NCBI GenBank assembly: GCA_000525675.1
Contig: CP002190.1
Location: 1,674,001-1,738,000 of the forward strand
Direction of reading: 5' to 3'
Length of the DNA stretch: 64,000 nucleotides
DNA from: Bdellovibrio bacteriovorus W
Lineage (GTDB): Bacteria > Bdellovibrionota > Bdellovibrionia > Bdellovibrionales > Bdellovibrionaceae
Shown: positions 1 to 9,345 of the stretch, one piece after another
Position numbering within the stretch: position 1 is the stretch's first letter
Layout: each line of letters begins with the position of its first letter
Notes under the pieces: generated by a model
The model's input: only the letters and a program-made list of their open reading frames with translations
Told to the model about the DNA's origin: nothing
Database searches by the model: none
Position numbers and translations under genes: made by a program

Positions 1-641
1 TTTTAAATAAGTTGGGGAAACACATCGGGCCGCTTCCAGCCTTAGGGTTAGCTCTTATATTCCCAGTGGGTTACGGAGTTTACGACCTCGTTCAACGAAA
101 GAAAATCAATGCGTTTTCCATCTTGGGTCTTTTAAATGTTCTCTTAACAGGAGGACTTGCGGTTATTGGCCTCAAAGGTTTTTGGTTCGCGGTTAAAGAA
201 GCCGCTTTTCCAGCCCTCATTGGTCTTTTTGTCTTAGGTTCTGCATTTACTAAAAAACCCTTTATTCAGGCGCTTTTCTTAAATCCTAGCCTGATGAAAA
301 CCGAAGTTTTACAAGAGCGCCTTGAGTCCAATAACAGCGTGCAGGCCTTCCATGAACACATGAAAAAAGCCACGATCTGGCTCTCCCTGTCCTTTGCCTT
401 AAGTGCTATTCTGAATTTCATCTTAGCTCGTCGAATTTTTATTAATATAGATGAAACGCTTTCTGCAGAACAACAGTCATTGCTCTTGAATGATCAAATC
501 GCTGACATGACAAGCTGGTCATTTCTTGTCATCATGGTTCCATCAGTGATCTTTTTGATGGCTATTTTTTGGTACATGATGAAGGGAGTGAAAACTTTCT
601 CTGGAATGAATACCGAAGATCTTATGAGAGAGAATAACTAA
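1..641 (+). CDS. VC0807-type integral membrane protein, 5' end outside window
   Basis: This is a multi-pass inner membrane protein. Hydrophobic segments lie near the visible N-terminus, around the middle (a glycine-rich pair of helices) and at the C-terminus before a short polar tail. The pattern, including the conserved region between the second and third helices, resembles VC0807-family proteins, which have no assigned function. The frame is open from the left edge, and a TTG at position 12 is the first possible start. Because it has no convincing ribosome binding site, the gene probably begins upstream and is truncated here. It ends just before a convergent minus-strand gene. Being a membrane protein is secure; the family assignment is moderate. 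Confidence 0.6.
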   Translation, partial: LNKLGKHIGPLPALGLALIFPVGYGVYDLVQRKKINAFSILGLLNVLLTGGLAVIGLKGFWFAVKEAAFPALIGLFVLGSAFTKKPFIQALFLNPSLMKTEVLQERLESNNSVQAFHEHMKKATIWLSLSFALSAILNFILARRIFINIDETLSAEQQSLLLNDQIADMTSWSFLVIMVPSVIFLMAIFWYMMKGVKTFSGMNTEDLMRENN

Positions 642-667
642 GAAGTTACTCTCTCAATCCAAACTTT

Positions 668-1234
668 CTATCTTTTAGAAAAACAAACTTTTTCAGGAAA
701 AAACAATTCATAGGGACCAGCGCCTAACTCGATCTCTCTTTGCTCTTCCCCGATTTTAAGTTTCATCTTTTTACCGCGAACACTTTCTTTACTCGCAAAT
801 CCAATGCGCACATAACCTTGCGCATCTGATTGAGCCTCTCCGGTGAGGTTCTTACTCCCCTTCGCGCCCTGGCTCTGAAGGATCTCCCACTGAGCTGTGC
901 GATAACGCATATACTGTGGGAATGGAGATTCCTCTAAATCACAGGAAAACCTAAGTACTAAAAGTACATCCGTGGCGGCAGATTTAAAAGTCACCGTTCC
1001 CCCTTCCGGCTTATCACTCACCGGAGGCACGTCGCTCTTTTCTATTAAACCGAGGGACTGAGACTTTGCCAGGGCTTCGCCAAAAGCCTTCTCATTTTCA
1101 TGAAAACGATCACCGCTTTTAATATTATATTGGAAGTTGCTTTCGTCCTGCCTCTCGCGGATTTCGCTGCGAGTTTCTGCAAAACCACGAGACGTCACCA
1201 ACACTGCCGCTAAAAGAATCCATTCTTTTCTCAT
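668..1234 (-). CDS. Secreted protein of unknown function
   Basis: The protein is about 188 residues and I do not recognise it. I chose the ATG at 1234 because it starts a clean signal peptide (a short basic stretch, MRKEW, a hydrophobic core, and a cleavage-like RGFAETR). An upstream in-frame start would bury that signal in a non-hydrophobic leader. The mature part has a polar, charged first third and then a beta-rich domain with two cysteines near its middle and end (one in SCDLEE, one in KVCFSK) that could form a disulfide in the periplasm. It lies downstream of another secreted-protein gene on the same strand, but a terminator separates them, so it probably has its own promoter. Confidence 0.6.
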   Translation of the reverse strand: MRKEWILLAAVLVTSRGFAETRSEIRERQDESNFQYNIKSGDRFHENEKAFGEALAKSQSLGLIEKSDVPPVSDKPEGGTVTFKSAATDVLLVLRFSCDLEESPFPQYMRYRTAQWEILQSQGAKGSKNLTGEAQSDAQGYVRIGFASKESVRGKKMKLKIGEEQREIELGAGPYELFFPEKVCFSKR

Positions 1235-1320
1235 AAACACCCTGATGCGATACAAAATAATATTTAAGACCTTAAGGTCTTCTAAAAGCCTGCCCCGAGT
1301 ACCATCTTCAGACAAGAAAT

Positions 1321-1351
1321 AAAAAAAGCGCCGTCATCTCTGAGGGCGCTT
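1321..1351 (-). terminator. Rho-independent terminator after the polyproline secreted protein
   Basis: On the minus strand a perfect 7-bp stem (AAGCGCC with GGCGCTT, positions 1345-1351 and 1326-1332) closes a 12-base loop and runs directly into seven T residues. It begins 10 bases after the stop codon of the gene at 1361-2143 and separates it from the next minus-strand gene. Confidence 0.85.
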
Positions 1352-1360
1352 AGTTCTTTT

Positions 1361-2143
1361 TTAATAATCATCTCCGAAAGGAGGCGGCGGTGGTGGTGGC
1401 GGTGGGAAGTCAGGATTAAAACCTCCCCCTCCAAAATCATCACCAAAAGGCGGTGGCGGTGGTGGCGGAGGAACATCCCCATAGTCTTCCATGTTTGGAG
1501 CTGGGATATAACCGCCCTCGTCTCCCCCGAAGTCATCAAATGTCGGAGGTGGTGGAAATCCAGAATCGCCACCAAAAGTAGGACCTGGATCGTACGTTGG
1601 AGGTGGCACATAGCCTCCCCCATAAGAAGGTGAACTTGGTCGCGAAGAACCACTTCCCACAGACGGAGAAGATACCCCTAACTTAACGGGAGCCCCAAAG
1701 CTTGCTCTCTTTTTATAATCATAACGAGGACGCTCAACGTTCAGGCCGTACTCTTGCTCCTCAGTCGGCAACCCCGCCCCTCTACGCACTCGTTCTAAGT
1801 GGGCTTTCTTGGCTTCGTAAGCAACGCGAGATTTTTCATATTCTTGCTCGTATTTTTTCTTTTCTGCCATATCAGCCCGCGCTTCGGGGCCGTCTTCTGA
1901 CATATCGCCTTGGGATTTACGACTTTGATAGCTCATTCGCGCACGTTCGCGCTGAACTTCCCACTGCTCTTCTTTTTCGAAATAGGCTCTTTCACCCTGC
2001 TGACGGGCGATGTCGAACTGCTTTTCACCTTTTTGATGCTCAGCAAAACCGGAGAGTCTCTCTTGCTCTGCCGCCACTTGCGATAATGCGACCGCAGGTG
2101 CAAGACTCAGAAACAAGATTTGACTCAAGATTACCCTTTTCAT
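1361..2143 (-). CDS. Secreted coiled-coil protein with polyproline C-terminus
   Basis: This 260-residue protein has three parts. Residues 1-21 are a signal peptide ending in AVALSQ. Residues about 25-125 are highly charged and rich in Glu, Lys, Arg and Gln with helical, coiled-coil character. The C-terminal half has low complexity: glycine/serine-rich, then blocks of eight and nine consecutive prolines, each followed by FGDD. The proline blocks are encoded by near-identical GC-rich repeats at about 1380-1475. No enzyme motif is visible. Polyproline blocks stall ribosomes unless EF-P acts, so expression should depend on EF-P (family knowledge). A periplasmic or cell-surface structural role is only a guess. 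The ATG is preceded by GGAGAG. Confidence 0.7.
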   Translation of the reverse strand: MKRVILSQILFLSLAPAVALSQVAAEQERLSGFAEHQKGEKQFDIARQQGERAYFEKEEQWEVQRERARMSYQSRKSQGDMSEDGPEARADMAEKKKYEQEYEKSRVAYEAKKAHLERVRRGAGLPTEEQEYGLNVERPRYDYKKRASFGAPVKLGVSSPSVGSGSSRPSSPSYGGGYVPPPTYDPGPTFGGDSGFPPPPTFDDFGGDEGGYIPAPNMEDYGDVPPPPPPPPFGDDFGGGGFNPDFPPPPPPPPPFGDDY

Positions 2144-2356
2144 CCGCTCTCCAAGCAGGTTTTAGACTTCTGTTCGCTTCAACATTCAATCAAAGCCCCT
2201 CGACACTGCCCACTTCATAGGCTCAGCGCAGCGTTCAGGGAACAGATTCGACACCTTCACTCTAACAGCGATCCGGCTTTTTTTTGAGCAAACAAAAAAA
2301 AATGCTCGACCTTTGGCTAATTCATGAATAACGTAACGGATTGACGAAGGAGAGTC

Positions 2357-3379
2357 ATGGACGCACTGCAGAGTATCGGAGTATTTGCGGCTCAAACATT
2401 TTTAATCGTATTTGCCATTGTTGCCATTATTTTGGTCATTGCAATGGTCGCTTCCCGCAAAGCCCATAAAGCGGAACTCGATGTGGAGCTTGTACATCGT
2501 AAATACAAACGCTTCGGCCAAGTACTTAAATCCTATACTTTAACTTCTAAAGCGGATCGCAAACAGTTCAAGAAAGATCTTAAGCAAGAAGATAAAAAAC
2601 AAGAAGAACTCGAAGCCAACGCTAATAAAAAAGTTTATCTCATTGATTTCGAAGGCGACGTAAAAGCAAGTGCTGTCGACAACTTGCGCGAAGAAGTGAG
2701 TGCTATTCTTGCAGCAGCCTCGGCTGAAGATGAAGTCGTTGTGCGCGTGGAAAGTCCCGGCGGCGTCGTGCATGGTTATGGACTGGCGGCCTCTCAACTT
2801 TTAAGAATTCGTGACAAGGGTCTTCAATTAACTGTTTGCGTAGATAAAGTGGCTGCAAGCGGCGGTTATATGATGGCGTGCACAGCAAATAAGATTCTCT
2901 GCGCCCCTTTTGCAATTGTTGGCTCTATTGGCGTGGTTGCTCAAGTTCCTAACTTACACCGCACTTTGAAGCGCTTTGACGTGGACTACAAAGAATACAC
3001 AGCCGGTGATTACAAACGCACCGTCAGCCTATTGGGTGAGATCACACCTAAAGGTGAAGAAAAGTTCAAAGAACAATTAGAAGAAACTCACGTTTTATTC
3101 AAATCCTTCGTTCAAAAGCTGAGACCTCATATTGAAATTGAAAAAATCGCGACAGGTGAATACTGGTATGGCGAACAGGCCTTACAAAAGAACCTTGTCG
3201 ATGTTATTCGTACCAGCGACGACTATTTAATGGAGCTTTCTGAAAAACACCAAATCATCAAAGTTCAATTTGAACAGCGTGAAAGCATCAGCGACAAACT
3301 CACTGGGATTATCGGCAAGGCTTTAAAACAAGGTGGCACATCCATCGTTGAAGAGCTTGAAAGCCGTAAGTATTTATAA
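2357..3379 (+). CDS. sohB: SohB-type S49 serine protease
   Basis: This is a membrane-anchored periplasmic peptidase of family S49 (SppA/SohB), which degrades signal peptides and misfolded envelope proteins using a Ser-Lys dyad. A transmembrane helix covers residues about 10-32, followed by a charged linker typical of SohB. The oxyanion-region motif SPGG is near residue 133. The nucleophile is Ser168 in AASGGY, and Lys220 in DYKRT lies 52 residues later, the spacing known for the SppA dyad. At 340 residues it matches SohB length. GAAGGAGAG precedes the ATG, enclosed by a short TGAC/GTCA repeat. It ends 11 bases before the oligopeptide transporter genes and may be cotranscribed with them. Confidence 0.9.
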   Translation: MDALQSIGVFAAQTFLIVFAIVAIILVIAMVASRKAHKAELDVELVHRKYKRFGQVLKSYTLTSKADRKQFKKDLKQEDKKQEELEANANKKVYLIDFEGDVKASAVDNLREEVSAILAAASAEDEVVVRVESPGGVVHGYGLAASQLLRIRDKGLQLTVCVDKVAASGGYMMACTANKILCAPFAIVGSIGVVAQVPNLHRTLKRFDVDYKEYTAGDYKRTVSLLGEITPKGEEKFKEQLEETHVLFKSFVQKLRPHIEIEKIATGEYWYGEQALQKNLVDVIRTSDDYLMELSEKHQIIKVQFEQRESISDKLTGIIGKALKQGGTSIVEELESRKYL

Positions 3380-3390
3380 AGGATATAACA

Positions 3391-4356
3391 GTGCAGAATC
3401 CAGTTCTTGAAGTTAAAAACTTAGAGACCACTTTCCAAACAAACGCGGGACCTGTCCGCGCCGTTAACAACGTCAGCTACACAATCCACAAGGGTCAAAC
3501 TTTAGGAATTGTTGGAGAGTCTGGCTGTGGAAAGTCTGTAACCTCTTATTCGCTTATGCGCCTGATTGAAAAACCTGGACGCGTAACTGGTGGACAAACT
3601 CTTTTGAATGGCCGTGATCTTCTGAAGCTTTCAGAAGCCGATATGGAAGAAGTTCGCGGTGGCGAAATGGCGATGATCTTCCAAGAGCCTATGACGGCCT
3701 TGAATCCAGTGATGACTATAGGTCGTCAAATGGATGAACAAATCATGCGCCACAAAAAGTGCTCGCCTCAAGAATCAAAAGAACGTGCCATAGAAATGCT
3801 CAAAGTCGTGGGCATTCCTTCTCCGGAAGAGCGTTACCACTCTTACCCTCACCAACTTTCTGGTGGTATGAGACAAAGAGCAATGATTGCCATGGCTCTT
3901 TCTTGCGATCCCCAGTTTCTAATTGCCGATGAGCCGACAACGGCTTTGGACGTAACCATTCAAGCTCAGATTCTTGAGCTGATTCAAGGTCTGCAAGAAA
4001 AACTAAATATGACAGTTCAGTTCATCACCCATGACCTTGGAGTTATTTCTGAGATCTCTGATCGCGTGATGGTGATGTATGGTGGACAAACTTGCGAGCA
4101 GTCTGACACACAAGAGCTGTTCCTAAACCCAAGACATCCTTACACGGCAGCCTTGATCGCTTCTCGCCCTAAGTTTGGCGAAAGAGTCTCGCGCTTAACA
4201 ACCATCGAAGGAAGCGTTCCTGCTCCTTACGAATTGCCATTGGGGTGCCCGTTTGTGAATCGCTGCACACGCGTTAAGTCAGAGTGTGCTGCACATAAAC
4301 CGCCATTGAATGAAATTAAACCAGGTCACACTGTTGCCTGCTTCAATCCACTGTAA
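3391..4356 (+). CDS. oppD: Oligopeptide ABC transporter ATP-binding protein (OppD/DppD type)
   Basis: This is the cytoplasmic ATPase subunit of a peptide importer, pairing with the OppF-type subunit encoded next. Walker A is GESGCGKS (residues 42-49), the ABC signature LSGGM is at 156-160, and Walker B ends in Asp180-Glu181. The C-terminal extension holds the CxxxxxC-type cysteine cluster (GCPFVNRC and a later AC) that binds an iron-sulfur cluster in some Opp/Dpp ATPases. Start is GTG at 3391 with AAGGA 7 bases upstream; that AAGGA is flanked by a 5-bp AT inverted repeat (3374-3388). At 321 residues it has the usual family length. It is the first gene of the five-gene opp cluster. Confidence 0.92.
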   Translation: MQNPVLEVKNLETTFQTNAGPVRAVNNVSYTIHKGQTLGIVGESGCGKSVTSYSLMRLIEKPGRVTGGQTLLNGRDLLKLSEADMEEVRGGEMAMIFQEPMTALNPVMTIGRQMDEQIMRHKKCSPQESKERAIEMLKVVGIPSPEERYHSYPHQLSGGMRQRAMIAMALSCDPQFLIADEPTTALDVTIQAQILELIQGLQEKLNMTVQFITHDLGVISEISDRVMVMYGGQTCEQSDTQELFLNPRHPYTAALIASRPKFGERVSRLTTIEGSVPAPYELPLGCPFVNRCTRVKSECAAHKPPLNEIKPGHTVACFNPL

Positions 4357-4369
4357 TTGAGGATCGAGA

Positions 4370-5362
4370 ATGAGTGATATTTTATTAGAAGCAAAAAATA
4401 TTAAAAAGCACTTCCCGATTCGCAAAGGTCTTCTTCTTAAAGAAGTGGCTAGCGTTAAAGCTGTGGATGATGTCTCTTTATATGTTCGCAAAGGTGAAAC
4501 TTTAGGCCTTGTTGGAGAGTCTGGTTGTGGAAAATCCACTTTAGGTAGAACTCTTATTCGCCTCTATGAGCCGACGGCTGGCGATATCACTTTTGATGGC
4601 AAAGACTTTTTAAATTTAAAGGGTGAAGCTCTTCGCCTTCAACGCAAAAACATTCAAATGATTTTCCAAGATCCCTATGCATCTTTGGACCCCCGCATGA
4701 CAGTGGGACAAATCATTCGTCAACCCATGGACATCCATAATGTTGGAACCACTGAAGAACGCAGCAAGCGTGTTGAAGAGTTGATTGAACTTGTGGGACT
4801 TCGCAAAGCCCATATCAATCGCTACCCGCATGAATTTTCTGGCGGCCAAAGACAGCGTATCAGCATTGCCCGCTCAATTGCGTTGAATCCAGAACTTATT
4901 ATTTGTGATGAACCCGTCAGTGCCTTGGACGTTTCAATCCAAGCGCAAATCTTGAATCTATTAAAAGACCTTCAAGAAAAGCTTAATCTTACTTATATTT
5001 TTATTTCCCACGATCTTTCCGTGATCGAACACACTTGTGACCGTATTGCTGTGATGTATTTAGGAAAAATTGTCGAAGTTGCTCCCCGCGAGGAACTTTT
5101 CAAAAATCCTCAACATCCTTACACTAAGGCTTTAATCGGGGCGATTCCTCGCGTGGGCCAAGGAAAGAAGAAAATCAAACGTTCTCTATCGGGCGAAGTA
5201 CCAAGCCCTATCAACCCACCAAAGGGTTGTGCGTTTCACCCACGCTGTGCCTACAAAATGGATGTGTGCTCAAAGGACACTCCACTTTTACGCGGTACAG
5301 ACATCCACCAACGGGCGTGTTGGTTAGAGAAAATTCCAAGCGAACAGCCGGAAACAGTTTAA
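4370..5362 (+). CDS. oppF: Oligopeptide ABC transporter ATP-binding protein (OppF/DppF type)
   Basis: This is the second ATPase of the peptide importer. Walker A GESGCGKS is at residues 49-56, the signature FSGGQ at 156-160, and Walker B with catalytic Glu at 180-181 (CDEP). The oligopeptide-ABC C-terminal domain includes the GCAFHPRC cysteine motif. At 330 residues it is of normal length. It starts 13 bases after oppD with TTGAGGATCGAG upstream, so translation is probably coupled. With oppD, oppA, oppB and oppC it makes a complete transporter; the order ATPases, binding protein, permeases differs from the classical oppABCDF order. Confidence 0.92.
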   Translation: MSDILLEAKNIKKHFPIRKGLLLKEVASVKAVDDVSLYVRKGETLGLVGESGCGKSTLGRTLIRLYEPTAGDITFDGKDFLNLKGEALRLQRKNIQMIFQDPYASLDPRMTVGQIIRQPMDIHNVGTTEERSKRVEELIELVGLRKAHINRYPHEFSGGQRQRISIARSIALNPELIICDEPVSALDVSIQAQILNLLKDLQEKLNLTYIFISHDLSVIEHTCDRIAVMYLGKIVEVAPREELFKNPQHPYTKALIGAIPRVGQGKKKIKRSLSGEVPSPINPPKGCAFHPRCAYKMDVCSKDTPLLRGTDIHQRACWLEKIPSEQPETV

Positions 5363-5386
5363 AAAGTCACTAAAGAAGGAGTCAGT

Positions 5387-7078
5387 ATGTTTAACAGTTT
5401 TAGGAAAGCGACAATTGTTGCAGCGGGATTAACCCTTGCTGTATCTGCTTCTGCAGCTCCCACGAATGCTGAATTAAAAATCGGTATCTCTCAAGAGTTT
5501 GAAACCCTTAATCCACTTATCATGTCGATGTCAGCATCATCTTATATGTATAGAATGGTGGGACGTTCTTTAGTGAACCTGACTCCAGACGGAAAATGGG
5601 TTACTCAATTAGCAAAAGAAATTCCATCTCTTGAAAAAGGCACGGCAAAAATTATCACTGAAGGTGGTAAAAAGAAAATCACGGCTGATTGGGAAATCGT
5701 CGAAGGCGCAAAATGGGGCGATGGAAAACCTGTTATCTGTGAGGACTTCAAAACATCTCATAAGATTGCGACAAGCCCTAACGTAAGTGTGGGTGAAAAA
5801 GAAATGTGGACTCAAGTTGAGAAAATCGACATTGATCCAAAAAATCCAAAAAAATGTACTTTCAAATACGACAAAGCAAAATGGGACTTCTACCAACTTG
5901 CGCAGTTCTTCCCATTGCCTACACATATTGAAATGCCTATTTTTGATAAATACGGCTCTCAAAAAGAAGGCTACGAGAAAAACTCTGCCTACGTAAGAAA
6001 CTCTACGAACCCAGGTCTTTACAACGGTCCTTATGTGATCACTGATGTTAAGCTAGGTTCGCATATCTCTTTTGCACAAAATCCGCATTTCTACGGAAAG
6101 CCTGCAAATATTAAAAAAGTTATCGTGAAGTTGATTCCTAATACAGGAACTCTTGAAGCGAACCTTCGTTCGGGCACGATTGATATGATTTCAACGTTAG
6201 GCTTAGATTTTGACCAAGCTTTAGCATTTGAAAAGAAAGCGAAAGCTGAAAAACTGAACTACGACGTTCATTTTGTTCCTTCGATCACTTACGAGCACAT
6301 CGACTTCAATCTTGATGCTCCGATCTTTAAAGACGTCAATGTACGTAAAGCATTTCTTTACGCAATTAACAGAGACGATCTAATCAAAGCTCTTTTTGAA
6401 GGCAAACAAGAAGTTGCTATTCACAATACATCTCCAAAAGATCCTTGGTTCACGAACGATCCAACGAAGATCACAGTTTATCGCTACTCTAAGCGCGAAG
6501 CTGGAAAACTTCTTGATCAAGCTGGCTGGACAATGGGTAAAGACGGTTACCGCTATAAAGATGGTAAAAAGCTTTCAGTTGTTTTCCAAACAACTGCAGG
6601 TAATAAAACTCGCGAGCTGGTACAAGTTTATTTACAAAACCAATGGAAGCAATCTGGTATCGAAGTTCTTATCAAGAACGAACCAGCACGTGTATTCTTT
6701 GGCGACACTATGAACAAACGTAAGTTCGAAGGTCTTGCTCTTTATGCATGGTTGTCTTCTCCGGAAAACAGCCCACGCTCGACAACTTCAAGCAAAGCGA
6801 TTCCAACTGCTGCGAATGGTTGGTCTGGTCAGAACTACCCAGGTTGGAAAAATGCCGAAGTAGACAAAGCTCTTGATGCAATCGACGTTGAGTTCAGCGC
6901 TGCAAAACGCAAAGAGTTAGTTACTGGAATTCTTAAAGCTTATACGGAAGATGTTCCTGTATTACCTTTGTACTACCGCTCTGATATCTCTGTAACTCCG
7001 AAAAACTTAAAGGGTTACAAAATGTCAGGACACCAATTCCACGAAACGAATAATATCGAAGACTGGAATCTTAACTAA
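5387..7078 (+). CDS. oppA: Periplasmic oligopeptide-binding protein (SBP family 5)
   Basis: This is the solute-binding subunit that captures peptides in the periplasm and hands them to the permease. The signal peptide is residues 1-23 (hydrophobic core, then VSASAA with cleavage before PTNAE). The family 5 fold is recognisable: the N-terminal FETLNPLI segment, the central ADWEIVEGAKWGDG region, and the DVNVRKAFLYAINRDDL block that typifies OppA/DppA proteins. At 563 residues it is normal. It has no lipobox cysteine, so it should be soluble in the periplasm. The ribosome binding site AGAAGGAG is strong, as expected for a protein needed in excess over the permease. Confidence 0.92.
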   Translation: MFNSFRKATIVAAGLTLAVSASAAPTNAELKIGISQEFETLNPLIMSMSASSYMYRMVGRSLVNLTPDGKWVTQLAKEIPSLEKGTAKIITEGGKKKITADWEIVEGAKWGDGKPVICEDFKTSHKIATSPNVSVGEKEMWTQVEKIDIDPKNPKKCTFKYDKAKWDFYQLAQFFPLPTHIEMPIFDKYGSQKEGYEKNSAYVRNSTNPGLYNGPYVITDVKLGSHISFAQNPHFYGKPANIKKVIVKLIPNTGTLEANLRSGTIDMISTLGLDFDQALAFEKKAKAEKLNYDVHFVPSITYEHIDFNLDAPIFKDVNVRKAFLYAINRDDLIKALFEGKQEVAIHNTSPKDPWFTNDPTKITVYRYSKREAGKLLDQAGWTMGKDGYRYKDGKKLSVVFQTTAGNKTRELVQVYLQNQWKQSGIEVLIKNEPARVFFGDTMNKRKFEGLALYAWLSSPENSPRSTTSSKAIPTAANGWSGQNYPGWKNAEVDKALDAIDVEFSAAKRKELVTGILKAYTEDVPVLPLYYRSDISVTPKNLKGYKMSGHQFHETNNIEDWNLN

Positions 7079-7109
7079 TTTTTCGTATTTGTTACTGTAA
7101 GGAGCCACC

Positions 7110-8078
7110 ATGTCCACATTTATCACACGCAGAATTTTGCAAACACTCTTAGTGATTGTTGCACTATCCTTCGTCTGCTTCTACTTGATGAGCCTTATGC
7201 CAGGTGATCCGGTAGATATGATGGTGGCCTCTAACCCTAAAATCACTGCTGAAGACGTTGCTCGTTTGAAGTCGCTTTACGGTTTAGACCAACCAGTCTA
7301 CAAACGTTATGCTTCTTGGATGGGTGCAATCCTTCAAGGTGATTTAGGATATAGCCGTACTTACCGTGTTCCGGTGCAAGAGCTTATGGGCCCACGCCTC
7401 TGGAACACGTTCTTGCTCTCTTTTATTTCTTTAGGACTGTCGATTCTAGTCGCCATTCCTCTAGGAGTGATCTCGGCGCTTAAACCAGGTAGTCGCACGG
7501 ATTATTTCGTGAACTTATTTTCTTTTGCGGGGATCTCAATCCCTTCGTTCTGGTTGGCGATTGTTCTCATTATTATTTTTGCTGTAAAGTTCCCTATTCT
7601 TCCAGCTGGGGGAACTCAGTCTATCGGCGAGCCGATGGGTTTTTGGGCGGATATGATGGATCGAGGTAAATACCTCATCCTTCCAGTTCTAAGCCTTGCG
7701 ATTCAACAAATTGGTCGCTTTGCAAGATTCACTCGTTCTGCCATGCTAGAGGCCATGAGAAATGACTTTATCCGCACAGCTCGCGCAAAGGGTCTTTCAA
7801 AAAATGCCGTCATTTGGGAACACGGGTTCCGAAATGCACTTATTCCTTTAATTACTATTCTTGCTCTGAGCTTCTCGGGTTTATTCTCGGGTGCGATTTT
7901 GACTGAGACTGTTTTTGCTTATCAAGGAGTTGGTAAACTTGTTTACGACTCTATCATTGGTAACGATTACAACGTCGCGATGATTTCATTTGTTATCTCC
8001 GTCAGCATGGTTCTTTTAATGAACTTGGTTGCCGATATTGCTTACGGTTTCGCCGACCCAAGAATCTCTTATCAATAG
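7110..8078 (+). CDS. oppB: Oligopeptide ABC transporter permease (OppB/DppB type)
   Basis: This is one of two transmembrane channel subunits. It has six predicted membrane helices starting with residues 9-29, and a conserved periplasmic segment (GLDQPVYKRY) typical of OppB. The EAA-type coupling loop (FIRTARAKG followed by a GFRNALIP segment) contacts the ATPases. It is 322 residues, the family norm. AAGGAG lies 7 bases before the ATG. The gene ends three bases before the oppC reading frame, consistent with assembly as a heterodimer. Confidence 0.92.
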   Translation: MSTFITRRILQTLLVIVALSFVCFYLMSLMPGDPVDMMVASNPKITAEDVARLKSLYGLDQPVYKRYASWMGAILQGDLGYSRTYRVPVQELMGPRLWNTFLLSFISLGLSILVAIPLGVISALKPGSRTDYFVNLFSFAGISIPSFWLAIVLIIIFAVKFPILPAGGTQSIGEPMGFWADMMDRGKYLILPVLSLAIQQIGRFARFTRSAMLEAMRNDFIRTARAKGLSKNAVIWEHGFRNALIPLITILALSFSGLFSGAILTETVFAYQGVGKLVYDSIIGNDYNVAMISFVISVSMVLLMNLVADIAYGFADPRISYQ

Positions 8079-8089
8079 GTGTGAAGAAA

Positions 8090-9310
8090 ATGAATACTAC
8101 GAATGATATGGCTATTGAAAAAGTAGATTTAGCATCGGATATGTCCGCTGAAACTCGCGCTGGCATTGAGCAAGCACAACCCATGTGGAAAATGGTGCTC
8201 GCTCAATTCGTAGAGCACAAACTTGCAGTGGCGGGCGCTGTTGTTATTAGTTTGTTCCTACTTATCGCTATTTTTGCTGGCACGATTCAAACTGTTACAG
8301 GTCTTGATCCAGACGCTCAGAACGTGGCCAATCGCTACGTTGCTCCTCTGACAAGCGTTGAAGTGGGACAAGATGTGCGTGAAACAGCGATCGAACGCTA
8401 TATTAGCAATCATGAACAAAGTGCGATGACAGTAGCTAAAGCGTTGATCGCGCAAGGAACTCTCAACTTCGCCGAAGAAGATGTTCTCTACGAATTAGCG
8501 GCAGGCGATGTCACCGAGGGGATCAAAGCTTTAGAAGGTCTTCACATCCCTGAAGCTACAGGACTCATTAAGACCTTTAAAAACTTCTCTACTTTCCACC
8601 TTTTTGGAACAGATGAACTTGGCCGCGATGTCTTTATTCGACTTGTCTATGGAACGCGCGTATCTATGGGCGTGGGAATCTTAGTTGCTATCGCCTCTGC
8701 CCTTGTGGGTTTATTGGTGGGCAGCCTTGCTGGGTTCTATGGTGGACTGATTGATACTGTCCTTATGCGTGTTACGGATGCTCTTTTATCGCTTCCAACA
8801 ATTCCTGTTTTGATTGTTATGGCAGCAATTGATTTTTCAAAGCTTCCCATTGTGAATAATATTGTCAGTACATCCAATGAGAGCGTCTTTAAGATGGTTA
8901 TCATTCTGTGTATGTTCTCTTGGATGACCGTAGCAAGACTTGTACGTGGTAGTATTCTTTCCATCCGCGAAAGAGAGTTCGTTTTAGCAGCTAAAACTTT
9001 AGGGGCTAAAGACAGTACTATTATCGTAAGACATATGTTCCCAAACGTGATTGCACCGATGCTAGTTTCCATCACTTTAGGAGTGGGCGAATCAATTCTT
9101 TTTGAAGCGGCTTTGAGCTTCTTAGGGTTAGGGATTATGCCACCCACTCCAAGCTGGGGAAATATGCTGAACAATGCTCAAGAGTTGATTTATCAAGCTC
9201 CGTTCTTAGCTGTTCTTCCAGGGGTCTTAATCCTCTTAACGACAATCAGCTTCAACTACCTCGGCGATGGCCTGCAAGACGCTATCGATCCGAAGGCGAT
9301 TCGTCGCTAA
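8090..9310 (+). CDS. oppC: Oligopeptide ABC transporter permease (OppC/DppC type) with extra periplasmic domain
   Basis: This is the second permease subunit. The C-terminal 230 residues carry the usual five helices and the EAA loop (FVLAAKTLGAKD ... HMFPNVIAP). Helix 1 is at about residues 42-66. Between helix 1 and the conserved FGTDELGRD motif there are about 90 residues, where ordinary OppC has about 20; the extra part is helical and charged. Total length is about 406, against about 300 usually. I prefer ATG 8090 because AGGTG sits at a good distance before it; GTG 8081 would add three residues. It ends the operon and is followed by a strong terminator. The function is secure; the role of the insert is unknown. 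Confidence 0.88.
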   Translation: MNTTNDMAIEKVDLASDMSAETRAGIEQAQPMWKMVLAQFVEHKLAVAGAVVISLFLLIAIFAGTIQTVTGLDPDAQNVANRYVAPLTSVEVGQDVRETAIERYISNHEQSAMTVAKALIAQGTLNFAEEDVLYELAAGDVTEGIKALEGLHIPEATGLIKTFKNFSTFHLFGTDELGRDVFIRLVYGTRVSMGVGILVAIASALVGLLVGSLAGFYGGLIDTVLMRVTDALLSLPTIPVLIVMAAIDFSKLPIVNNIVSTSNESVFKMVIILCMFSWMTVARLVRGSILSIREREFVLAAKTLGAKDSTIIVRHMFPNVIAPMLVSITLGVGESILFEAALSFLGLGIMPPTPSWGNMLNNAQELIYQAPFLAVLPGVLILLTTISFNYLGDGLQDAIDPKAIRR

Positions 9311-9314
9311 TAAT

Positions 9315-9345
9315 AAAAGGCAGAGATCTCTCTGCCTTTTTTGTT
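9315..9345 (+). terminator. Rho-independent terminator of the opp operon
   Basis: AAGGCAGAG and CTCTGCCTT form a perfect 9-bp stem with a four-base loop, flanked by A and T runs. It starts 5 bases after the oppC stop codon. Confidence 0.92.

Noticed and set aside
1282-1653. 123-codon frame overlapping the polyproline region
   Set aside because: It is an alternative frame of GC-rich proline repeats (His/Arg-rich artefact).
1702-2220. 172-codon open frame on the plus strand
   Set aside because: It lies antisense to the polyproline protein gene, has no ribosome binding site or recognisable domain, and its composition reflects the complementary strand.
2278-2310. T8G/CA8 inverted repeat before sohB
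   Set aside because: It consists of homopolymer runs and could arise by chance; it does not look like a terminator for either neighbour.
8737-9174. 145-codon open frame opposite oppC
   Set aside because: It is fully inside the well-supported permease gene and encodes no known fold.
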